Source: Pirellulales bacterium (GTDB lineage Bacteria; Planctomycetota; Planctomycetia; Pirellulales; JALHPA01). Taken from it: a stretch of 5,119 nucleotides of DNA. The notes beneath the pieces were generated by a model. The model was not told the DNA's origin. It ran no database searches and was given only the letters and a program-made list of their open reading frames with translations. The stretch lies in contig JALHPA010000289.1 in the NCBI GenBank assembly GCA_022842745.1, positions 1-5,119 of the forward strand, read 5' to 3'. Below, one piece after another: positions 1-5,119 of this stretch. Every line of letters begins with the position of its first letter. Position 1 is the stretch's first letter. The position numbers were made by a program, and so were the translations under genes.

Positions 1-1
1 G

Positions 2-979
2 GAAGACAAGCAAAAACTCCGCGATTTCGACGAACAGCTCCGCGCCGATCCCAACCACGCCCGCCTGCGAAATGTCCTGCAGCAATACAGCGACTGGCTC
101 GGCGCCCTCAACGCCCTCGAACGGCACGACCTGCTGCAATTGCCCCCCGACCAGCGCCTCTCCCGCATCCGCGAGCTGCGCGATCGAGACATCGGCCGCC
201 TGGCCCGGCAGTTCGCCGGTCGCGGCCAGAAACTCCTACCCGAGTCCGATATTCGCGAGATCATGAGCTGGTTGGAACGCATCGCTTTCCGCGACAAAGC
301 GGCAATCCTTAAAGACGCCGCACCGCACGAGGTTGACGAAGTGAACTCCCGCCCTATGGAGCAACAGGGCCACGCTCTGGGATTCATTCTGGCGAAGCGC
401 TCCGGCGGCGGCCCCCCGCAACTTCCCCCATCGATCGATTCCAAAGACTTCGAACTCCTGGAAGAATCCGACAAACTCTCTCGTGAAGCTCGCGATATCC
501 TCAAAAAACAACCCGACCTCGAGCAAAAGCGCAAACAGATCAGCGAATGGATCTTCGCCTTTTTTCGCGCCCAATTCGCCAGCCGTTTCGAGGTCAGCCG
601 GGAGACCTTACACAACTTCTTTCTAAACGACTTGAGCGACGAGGAACGAAACGAGCTAAACGTTCTTCCCCCAGACGAATTCCGACTAATGCTTCGCCGC
701 CTCTACTTCCAAAAGAAGCGTTTCGGCGGCCATCACGGCCCAGGCGGACCACCCGACTTTCGCGGGCCTCCAGGAGACGGCCCTCCCTTCTCAGGAGAAA
801 ATGACAAGCGCGGCAAGAAGCAGTTCGGCAAGGGCGGGCCTGGCGGTGATGGCCCGCGCGGCAAATGGGGCCGACCGGAAGAGGACCGCCCCCGTCAGCC
901 GCCGGATAAAGAGGGTCGCGACCGCCCAGACCGACCACTCCGAAGGAACCAGCCTCGATCCGGCGAGCCAACGGCTTGA
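2..979 (+). CDS. Hypothetical charged helical protein with Gly/Pro/Arg-rich tail (5' partial)
   Basis: I do not recognise this gene. The frame is open from base 2 to a TGA at 977-979, so the start lies upstream and 325 residues are visible. An internal TTG at 140 could serve as a start, but the preceding 46 codons read as the same kind of protein (charged, Leu-spaced), so I treat the gene as truncated by the window. Visible residues 1 to about 240 are rich in Glu, Asp, Arg and Leu and look alpha-helical. Two similar segments, LPPDQRLSRIRELR (near residue 47) and LPPDEFRLMLRRLYF (near 222), resemble the short L-P-x-E/Q helical repeats of periplasmic chaperone-like or DUF3106-like proteins; that resemblance is loose. 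The last 84 residues (about 242-325) are Gly/Pro/Arg/Lys/Asp-rich, low complexity and surely disordered. No enzyme motif is visible. The cellular location cannot be told without the N-terminus. Confidence is high that it is coding, low on function. Confidence 0.8.
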   Translation, partial: EDKQKLRDFDEQLRADPNHARLRNVLQQYSDWLGALNALERHDLLQLPPDQRLSRIRELRDRDIGRLARQFAGRGQKLLPESDIREIMSWLERIAFRDKAAILKDAAPHEVDEVNSRPMEQQGHALGFILAKRSGGGPPQLPPSIDSKDFELLEESDKLSREARDILKKQPDLEQKRKQISEWIFAFFRAQFASRFEVSRETLHNFFLNDLSDEERNELNVLPPDEFRLMLRRLYFQKKRFGGHHGPGGPPDFRGPPGDGPPFSGENDKRGKKQFGKGGPGGDGPRGKWGRPEEDRPRQPPDKEGRDRPDRPLRRNQPRSGEPTA

Positions 980-1147
980 TTGGCGCTCCGCCGCACCTTA
1001 AAATCAGCCACTCTCCCCGCAAGCTAGCTATCCTCGCCCCCACTCCTTCCTCTCCCGCTTCAACCGTTGGCTCGTTCGCCTGCGGGCATCGTTGTCTCCT
1101 TGCGCTTCCTTTGACGTACAGCCCTTGCACCCTGAAAAGCACCTGAG

Positions 1148-2149
1148 ATGAATCCCCTACGTATCCGCCGTCTGTTTGCCTGGTTAGTCCTCGTTGCGGC
1201 TCCCTTCGCCGCGGTCCTCGCCGCTCCCCTCCCCTGCCGCGCCGACCTCCTGGTTAGCGACAACTTCGGTCATCAGGTCCTCCGTTACGATCAAAACACA
1301 GGCGCCTTCCTCGGCACGTTAGTCCCCGCGGGCAGCGGCGGCCTCAACGGCGCAACCGGCCTTCTGATCGCCAATGACGGCCACCTGCTCGTCTCCAGCC
1401 AGAATTCCAACCAGATCCTCAAATACGCCCTCCCCACCGGCGCCTTCCAAGGCGTCTTCTCCTCCGCCCCCGGTCTTCTCGGTCCGGCCGACTTGCTCAC
1501 CGCGCCGGACGGTCGACTCCTGGTCACCAACTTTGGCGGCGCTAGCGTCGAAGCCGTCAACGCCACCACCGGCGCGGCCGAAGGCGCCTTCGCCTCCGGC
1601 GGCGGACTGGCCGCCGCCTCCTACGGCGTGATCGGTCCCGACAACAACCTCTACGTCAGCAGCTTCGCCACCAACCAGGTCCTTCGCTACAACGGCGCCA
1701 CCGGGGCCTTCATCGACGCCTTCGCCTCCGGCGGCGGACTCAACGGTCCCACCGGTTTGGCCTTCAACAACGGCGATCTCTTCGTCGCCAGCCTCCTCGG
1801 CCAGCAAATCCTGCGCTTCAACGGCGCTACCGGCGCGTTTGTCAACGTCTTTGCGGAGCCTCCCTCCCTTCCCGGTCCCCAAGGACCGCTCCCCCCGTTC
1901 CCCTCCGACCTCCTCTTCCTCGATGACGGTTCGCTCCTCGTCTCCTACACCGGCCAAGGTATGATCGGCAAGATCGCCTCCAACGGCGCCCCCGTCGGTC
2001 CCTTCGCTTTTGGCGGTGGCCTCGTGGTGCCCGGACAAATGCTGATCGCCGAAATCGTCCCCGAACCCCAAACGGCTGCTCTCGCCGCTTTGGCCGCCGT
2101 CGTAGGCATCGGCCTCGCCCGCCGGCGGAAGGCGCCCAGCCGCGGCTGA
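1148..2149 (+). CDS. PEP-CTERM sorted, secreted six-repeat beta-propeller (NHL/SMP-30-like) protein
   Basis: The 333-residue protein starts at ATG 1148 with a clear signal peptide: a basic n-region (RIRR, 5-8), a hydrophobic core (about 9-28) and a likely cut after CRA (30-32). The body has six similar units beginning near residues 34, 80, 124, 168, 211 and 263. Each follows a pattern like LLVS...NQVLRYNGATGAF..AF, separated by Gly-rich loops with PDG/NDG turns, as in NHL or SMP-30-type propellers. No catalytic residues can be assigned, so a binding or structural role is more likely than an enzyme. The C-terminus is a textbook PEP-CTERM signal: V-PEP at 304-307, a hydrophobic helix to about 324, then RRRK (325-328). 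Known for the family: an exosortase cleaves this signal during export to the surface or extracellular matrix. No exosortase gene lies in the window. There is no strong Shine-Dalgarno sequence before the start. The next gene follows after 53 nt with no terminator between, suggesting co-transcription. Confidence 0.92.
   Translation: MNPLRIRRLFAWLVLVAAPFAAVLAAPLPCRADLLVSDNFGHQVLRYDQNTGAFLGTLVPAGSGGLNGATGLLIANDGHLLVSSQNSNQILKYALPTGAFQGVFSSAPGLLGPADLLTAPDGRLLVTNFGGASVEAVNATTGAAEGAFASGGGLAAASYGVIGPDNNLYVSSFATNQVLRYNGATGAFIDAFASGGGLNGPTGLAFNNGDLFVASLLGQQILRFNGATGAFVNVFAEPPSLPGPQGPLPPFPSDLLFLDDGSLLVSYTGQGMIGKIASNGAPVGPFAFGGGLVVPGQMLIAEIVPEPQTAALAALAAVVGIGLARRRKAPSRG
1585..1740 (+). repeat. Exact 24-bp direct repeat, one propeller blade apart
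   Basis: The same 24 bases occur at 1585-1608 and 1717-1740. The copies are offset by 132 nt, which is 44 codons or one propeller repeat. They encode the shared AFASGGGL segment at residues 147-154 and 191-198. Identity at the nucleotide level, including third positions, points to a fairly recent blade duplication or gene conversion rather than chance; strong C-ending codon bias also helps keep the copies alike. Confidence 0.85.
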
Positions 2150-2202
2150 AATTACTCGACCCAGACGGCCTGTTCCCGCCCAGCCCCTATTCGCCAGCGC
2201 TT

Positions 2203-3204
2203 ATGAAACGCACAGCCGGTTTCACGCTCGTCGAATTGCTGGTCGTCATCGGCATCATTGGCATCCTCCTGGCGCTGTTACTTCCGGCCGTCCAATCCGC
2301 TCGCGAGGCCGGCCGCCGCACGCAATGCCTCAATAACCTCCGGCAGATCAACATCGCTGCCGCCAATTACCTCACCGCCCGCCGCCGTTATCCACCGGGG
2401 GCGGACGCCAAGGAATTCCCCACCTCGCCCGCCACCCCCCACACCTTTTATCGCTGGTCCGCCCTCGCCCATCTCACGCCGTACCTGGAGAACACCGCCG
2501 CCTATCGGTCGCTCGATCTCACCGTTCCCCTCTACGGCCCCAACCTCCAAGTCACCCCCCAAAACGCCCAAGGCGCCTCCCTCGTCGTCGCCGAATTCCT
2601 CTGCCCCAGCGATCGCGCCCAGCCAGTCTCCGCCGGTTTTGGCCCCACCAATTACGCCGCCTCCACTGGCAGCGGCCGCGACGGCGGAACCCCCTTCGCC
2701 ACCGATGGTCTGTTCTTCGTCAACTCCCGCGTTCGCCCCGGCGAAATTCGCGACGGAACCAGCAAAACCGTCACCTTCTCCGAAAGCACTCTCGGCGAAG
2801 GATCAGAGAACCTCACCGACCGGACCCGCGTCGACCCCAGCCTCAGCTACGCTTTCACCCTCATCACCCCCCTCACCGAGTCCGCCTGCTCAAGCGCCGC
2901 CCAGTGGAACGTCACCAACCTCCGCGGCTTCGCCTGGGTCAATGGCGAATACCGCTGCGGCCTCTACAACCACCACCGCACCCCCAACTCTCCTCAGATC
3001 GACTGCGTCGCCAACCGCCTGATCGGCGACGTATCCGTGCGCTACGCCGTCTATGGCTGGCGCGCCGCCCGCAGCCGCCACACCGGCGGCGTCCACATCG
3101 CCCTTGCCGATGGCGGCACCCGCTTCACGAGCGAAGATGTCCATCTCGACGTCTGGAAGGCCCTCTCCACCCGTGCAGGCGGCGAGGTCCTCCCCTCGGA
3201 GTAA
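2203..3204 (+). CDS. DUF1559 (H-X9-DG) prepilin-type pseudopilin-like protein
   Basis: This 333-residue protein starts at ATG 2203 with a short basic leader (MKRTAG) and then FTLVELLVVIGIIGILLAL, a class III prepilin N-methylation motif. Prepilin peptidase would cut after G6, methylate F7, and leave the conserved Glu (E11) as residue 5 of the mature form. Next comes the family block PAVQSAREAGRRTQCLNNL (29-46), then LCPSD (133-137), NYAAS (150-154) and the C-terminal signature H293-X9-D303-G304. Length and motif order match the large DUF1559 family of planctomycetes. Five Cys (42, 134, 229, 252, 268) could form disulfides outside the cytoplasm. Known for the family: type II/IV pilin-like processing, with the exact role undetermined. 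It follows the propeller gene by 53 nt and probably shares its transcript. No Shine-Dalgarno sequence is visible before the ATG, but the methylation motif position fixes the start firmly. The protein appears intact. Confidence 0.95.
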   Translation: MKRTAGFTLVELLVVIGIIGILLALLLPAVQSAREAGRRTQCLNNLRQINIAAANYLTARRRYPPGADAKEFPTSPATPHTFYRWSALAHLTPYLENTAAYRSLDLTVPLYGPNLQVTPQNAQGASLVVAEFLCPSDRAQPVSAGFGPTNYAASTGSGRDGGTPFATDGLFFVNSRVRPGEIRDGTSKTVTFSESTLGEGSENLTDRTRVDPSLSYAFTLITPLTESACSSAAQWNVTNLRGFAWVNGEYRCGLYNHHRTPNSPQIDCVANRLIGDVSVRYAVYGWRAARSRHTGGVHIALADGGTRFTSEDVHLDVWKALSTRAGGEVLPSE

Positions 3205-3237
3205 CCGCTCGCTCGCCGGATACCCTCTCGCCTGGGG

Positions 3238-3261
3238 AAAGCCCTTCGGCCTTCCGGCTTT
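3238..3261. terminator. Weak stem-loop in the convergent gap
   Basis: AAAGCC (3238-3243) pairs with GGCTTT (3256-3261) around a 12-nt loop, in the 55-nt gap between two convergent genes and overlapping the stop codon of the minus-strand TPR gene. The stem is symmetric, so it could act on both strands, but it is short and the T-run is only three bases. This is a candidate bidirectional terminator by position more than by strength. Confidence 0.3.
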
Positions 3262-3580
3262 AGTGCATTCCCCCTTGCAGCATTCTGGCCCGTGCCATCG
3301 CGTCTTCCGCCTCCGGAATCTTCCCGGCCCGCTGATACGTCACGCTCATCGCCGTAAAACTGAACGCTTCGTTCGGCTCCAACTGGCAAACCCTTTGCCC
3401 ATGCCGGATCGCCTCCTCGTGCCGCTTGAGCCGCGTGTATAGCACCGCCAACGCCGAATGGGCCAGCGCGTAACTCTCATCCTGGGCCAGCAACTCGTTC
3501 AATTTGGCGATCGCCTCGTCGAGCTTGCCAGCATCCTTCAAACGGTCCGCCTCGTCGTACAACTCTTCATTAGTAGCCAT
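3260..3580 (-). CDS. Small three-repeat TPR protein
   Basis: The 106-residue protein begins at ATG 3580 (MATNEELYDEAD). A TTG at 3607 would add nine residues, but the ATG has a GAGAG ribosome site and leaves a protein built of exactly three 34-residue TPR units (about 5-38, 39-72 and 73-106), so I chose the ATG. The helix-turn signature recurs in register: AGKLDEAI (17-24), LKRHEEAI (51-58) and AGKIPEAE (85-92), with the conserved small Ala at 23, 57 and 91. There is no signal peptide or membrane segment, so it is likely a cytoplasmic protein-protein interaction module. Without a capping helix or a fused domain, its partner cannot be named. It is convergent with the DUF1559 gene and divergent from lpxA, so it is probably a single-gene transcript. 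Codon choice is G-ending (GAG, TTG, GCG), unlike the C-ending plus-strand neighbours; strand skew explains this better than transfer. Confidence 0.9.
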   Translation of the reverse strand: MATNEELYDEADRLKDAGKLDEAIAKLNELLAQDESYALAHSALAVLYTRLKRHEEAIRHGQRVCQLEPNEAFSFTAMSVTYQRAGKIPEAEDAMARARMLQGGMH

Positions 3581-3584
3581 GATT

Positions 3585-3589
3585 CTCTC
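3585..3589 (-). promoter_or_regulatory. Ribosome binding site of the TPR gene
   Basis: On the minus strand GAGAG lies 4 nt before the ATG at 3580, following an AT-rich stretch (TTAATATAT) that is unusual in this GC-rich window. It supports the ATG over the upstream TTG at 3607. The AT-rich stretch could include a -10 element, but I find no matching -35. Confidence 0.5.
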
Positions 3590-3923
3590 GGATATATTAA
3601 ACCACAAAAACAGATGCTACGCCGATTCCGTCTCCCGCCATCTCCTTGCCCAAAACGCCAATTCCGACCTCCCTCGCCGGTCGCGCCAGTCACCACAACC
3701 GCAAACCCAACGCCAACTTATCATCCCTCCCGGACCGCGTGTACGCCCCCACCAGAAAAACCTGCGTTCCGCTACAGCCCGATTATCTGTTTGAACCCCA
3801 TCCGCCGTCACAACCGATAAAAACGTGGCGGGCAGTTCCCGACTTGCAAGTGCCGCACCCGACCGCGGAACGACGCTAGCGGACCTGCCCATCGCTCGTC
3901 CACGCCACAAGACATTCTTACCC

Positions 3924-3929
3924 GGGGGA
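3924..3929 (+). promoter_or_regulatory. Ribosome binding site of lpxA
   Basis: GGGGGA sits 6 nt before the GTG at 3936. It is the best purine-rich site near the N-terminus and marks GTG 3936 as the start, rather than an in-frame GTG at 3825 whose extra 37 residues do not resemble LpxA. Confidence 0.55.
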
Positions 3930-3935
3930 CCGCCG

Positions 3936-4811
3936 GTGAACATCCATCCGCTCGCCATCGTCAATCCCAATGCCCACCTAGGGCACGACGTTACGATTGG
4001 ACCGTTCGCCGTTATTGAGTCCGATGTCGTCATTGGCGAAGGCTGTATCATCGCCTCCCACTGCGTTATCAAACAAGGTACCACCCTCGGCCCCCACAAC
4101 ATCGTCCATGAAGCCGCCATCCTGGGCGGCCATCCCCAGCACCTGAAGAAATCCGATCGACTCGGCCGCCTGGTGATCGGCGCCCATAACACCATCCGCG
4201 AGCACGCCACCCTCCACCGGGCCATGAAAGAGGACGCCGCCACTCTGATCGGCGACCACAACTTGCTGATGGCCTGCGCCCATGTCGCCCATGACTGCCG
4301 CTTGGGCAACCACGTCGTCCTGGCCAACAACACCCTCCTCGCCGGGCACGTCACCGTCGCCGACCGGGCGTTTCTCTCCGGAGCGGTAGGCGTCCATCAA
4401 TTCTGCCGCATCGGCGCTCTCGCAATGGTCGGCGGGCACGCCCGCGTCGTTCAAGACGTGCCCCCCTACCTGATGATCGATGGCAACTCCGGCTGCGTGG
4501 TCGGCCTCAACCTGATCGGTTTGCGCCGCAACGGCTTCACCTCCGACCAGGTCGCCGAGCTCAAGGCCGCGTACCGCATCATCTACCGCCGCGGTATGAA
4601 GTGGACCGAAGTCCTCGAACGGTTGCGCGAAGAATTCTCGACCGGTCCGGCGGCCGTCTTCCACGAATTCCTCTCTGGGGGAACCCGCGGCTTCGTGCAG
4701 GAACGGCGCGTGCCGCCCAACGCCACCATCAAAATCCGCCCCGTCGACGACGATGCCGCCGTCGCCGTCCCCGTGGAATCCCTCCCCGACCTGCGGGCCA
4801 AAGCCGGCTGA
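3936..4811 (+). CDS. lpxA: Acyl-ACP--UDP-N-acetylglucosamine O-acyltransferase (LpxA)
   Basis: LpxA transfers a 3-hydroxyacyl chain from acyl carrier protein to the 3-OH of UDP-GlcNAc in the cytoplasm, the first step of lipid A synthesis. From GTG 3936 the protein has 291 residues (E. coli: 262). The N-terminal part is a hexapeptide-repeat left-handed beta-helix (IHPLAIV, VTIGPFAVI, VVIGEGCII and so on). The block LLMACAHVAHDC carries the catalytic pair H116 and H119 (E. coli H122 and H125). H138 in LAGHV and H154 in VHQF match E. coli H144 and H160, and Q68 and K71 match Q73 and K76. G167 matches E. coli G173, the chain-length ruler position, which suggests a long (about C14) acyl chain; that is inference. 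The C-terminal helical domain (GLRRNGF, AYRIIYRRG, TRGF) is complete. After TRGF there is a tail of about 38 residues absent from E. coli LpxA. No other lpx gene or fabZ lies in the window. Translation from GTG may moderate expression. Confidence 0.95.
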   Translation: MNIHPLAIVNPNAHLGHDVTIGPFAVIESDVVIGEGCIIASHCVIKQGTTLGPHNIVHEAAILGGHPQHLKKSDRLGRLVIGAHNTIREHATLHRAMKEDAATLIGDHNLLMACAHVAHDCRLGNHVVLANNTLLAGHVTVADRAFLSGAVGVHQFCRIGALAMVGGHARVVQDVPPYLMIDGNSGCVVGLNLIGLRRNGFTSDQVAELKAAYRIIYRRGMKWTEVLERLREEFSTGPAAVFHEFLSGGTRGFVQERRVPPNATIKIRPVDDDAAVAVPVESLPDLRAKAG

Positions 4812-4836
4812 TCGTTCGAGGGGTTCGCGCGTTGTC

Positions 4837-4878
4837 GGAGGAGGCTCTCCGCGTCCGTTCCCCGAGCGCTACCGCTCG
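4837..4878. terminator. Two hairpins between convergent lpxA and ribD
   Basis: CGGAG (4837-4841) pairs with CTCCG (4848-4852) around a 6-nt loop. CGAGCG (4863-4868) pairs perfectly with CGCTCG (4873-4878) around a 4-nt loop that holds the minus-strand stop codon of ribD. Their place in the 57-nt convergent gap suggests transcription end points or mRNA 3'-end protection. Neither is followed by a T-run on either strand, so classic intrinsic termination is doubtful. Confidence 0.3.
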
Positions 4879-5119
4879 CAGCGCCCCGTCACGTACATCT
4901 CCTCCCCCGCCTTCTGCCATCGCGGCTCGCGCAAGCGCAGCGCCTCGGCCCGCGTTGCCCCCCCCCCCCCCCCGCTTGGCCCCAGCGCTCCCTGCCCCCC
5001 GATCAACTTGGGGGCGATAAAGACATGCACCTCGTCGATCTGATTCAGATCGAACAGCGTCCCCAACACCCGGCTTCCCCCCTCCACCAGCAAATTCGTA
5101 AATCGCCGCCGGCCCAGTT
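4869..5119 (-). CDS. ribD: RibD reductase domain, C-terminal end (5' partial)
   Basis: The minus-strand frame enters from beyond the window and ends at TAG 4871-4869, giving 82 visible residues. They match the end of the RibD C-terminal domain, the NADPH-dependent 5-amino-6-(5-phosphoribosylamino)uracil reductase of riboflavin synthesis. Visible motifs are LGRRRFTNLLVEGGS (residues 1-15, containing the conserved VEGG substrate-binding segment) and DEVHVFIAPKLIGG (about 28-41), followed by a glycine loop and the closing EPRW...MYVTGR strand. A TTG at 5093 is only an internal codon; reading continues to the window edge. The deaminase half, expected upstream in bifunctional RibD, cannot be seen, so a stand-alone reductase is not excluded. 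The loop after IGG contains five consecutive Gly codons inside a 16-nt G run, where relatives usually have a more varied sequence. It is convergent with lpxA. Confidence 0.88.
   Translation of the reverse strand, partial: LGRRRFTNLLVEGGSRVLGTLFDLNQIDEVHVFIAPKLIGGQGALGPSGGGGGATRAEALRLREPRWQKAGEEMYVTGRCER
4958..4973. repeat. 16-nt poly-C tract (poly-G in ribD)
   Basis: Sixteen consecutive C on the plus strand encode GGG x5 plus the first base of a GCA codon in ribD. As given, the length keeps ribD in frame. A change of one or two bases would scramble the last 29 residues. Such a run is prone to slippage in the cell and to miscounting in sequencing. Confidence 0.95.

Larger units (their letters stand above)
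3581..3935. other. Divergent intergenic region, no recognisable gene
   Basis: This 355-nt stretch separates the divergent TPR and lpxA genes. The plus strand is rich in C and A and poor in G. Short open frames cross it on both strands, but none has a recognisable domain, a start with a good ribosome site, or codon use like the real genes. It should contain promoters for both flanking genes; I cannot place a -35/-10 pair with confidence. No convincing RNA gene or repeat is seen. Confidence 0.6.

Noticed and set aside
982..992. Small hairpin GGCG-CTC-CGCC just after the first gene
   Set aside because: It has a four-base stem and no T-run; too weak to call a terminator in GC-rich DNA.
1585..1740. 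Possible CRISPR-like direct repeats
   Set aside because: There are only two copies, in frame inside a repeat protein and separated by a homologous blade rather than by unrelated spacers.
1319..2071. 250-codon open frame on the minus strand inside the propeller gene
   Set aside because: It is antisense to a gene with a signal peptide, six repeats and a PEP-CTERM motif. Its Gly/Glu/Val-rich product has no domain and arises from the C-ending codon bias of the plus-strand gene.
2258..3022. 254-codon plus-strand frame overlapping the DUF1559 gene
   Set aside because: The product is almost only Pro, Ser and Ala, as expected from reading C-rich codons out of frame. The DUF1559 frame has clear family motifs throughout.
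3775..3810. tRNA T-loop-like string (GGTTCAAA on the minus strand near 3790-3800)
   Set aside because: No matching T-stem, anticodon arm or acceptor stem can be drawn around it.
3825..3935. Upstream GTG at 3825 as an alternative lpxA start
   Set aside because: The extra 37 residues do not look like LpxA. The GTG at 3936 has a GGGGGA site and starts at the expected place relative to the IHPLAIV repeat.
3617..4664. Two long minus-strand frames (3617-4354 and 3978-4664) opposite lpxA
   Set aside because: Both are antisense to a well-supported LpxA and show no recognisable domain or ribosome site.

Overview
The window looks like a high-GC chromosome segment of a planctomycete (Planctomycetota, probably the Pirellulales side). 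The best evidence is a prepilin-like protein of the DUF1559 / H-X9-DG family, which is strongly expanded in that phylum. It sits directly behind a PEP-CTERM-sorted beta-propeller protein, and the window also carries lipid A (lpxA) and riboflavin (ribD) genes. The taxonomic call is inference from gene content.

Layout. (1) Bases 2-979, + strand: the 3' end of an unrecognised, charged, helix-rich protein with an 84-residue Gly/Pro/Arg-rich tail. (2) 1148-2149, +: a secreted, six-repeat beta-propeller protein with a C-terminal PEP-CTERM anchor. (3) 2203-3204, +: a DUF1559 pseudopilin-like protein, 53 nt downstream and probably co-transcribed. (4) 3260-3580, -: a 106-residue protein made of exactly three TPR units, convergent with the previous gene. 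(5) 3581-3935: a 355-nt divergent gap with no recognisable gene; it should hold the promoters of the TPR gene and lpxA. (6) 3936-4811, +: lpxA from a GTG start, with intact active-site histidines and a C-terminal tail of about 38 residues. (7) 4869-5119, -: the C-terminal end of a RibD reductase domain, running off the window and containing a 16-nt homopolymer. The 168-nt gap at 980-1147 shows no recognisable gene or strong terminator.

How the genes relate. The propeller and DUF1559 genes form a plausible cell-surface or export pair: one carries an exosortase signal, the other a prepilin-peptidase signal. lpxA starts outer-membrane lipid A synthesis and ribD belongs to flavin synthesis. The TPR protein has no assigned role. 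I see no operon linking the last three, whose orientations alternate.

No mobile element, CRISPR array, RNA gene or defence-type system is visible, and I found no convincing undescribed system. The points most worth checking are the poly-C tract inside ribD, a window-wide C-over-G strand bias that changes codon choice by gene orientation, the near-exact duplication of a propeller blade segment, the lpxA tail, and the unknown first protein.
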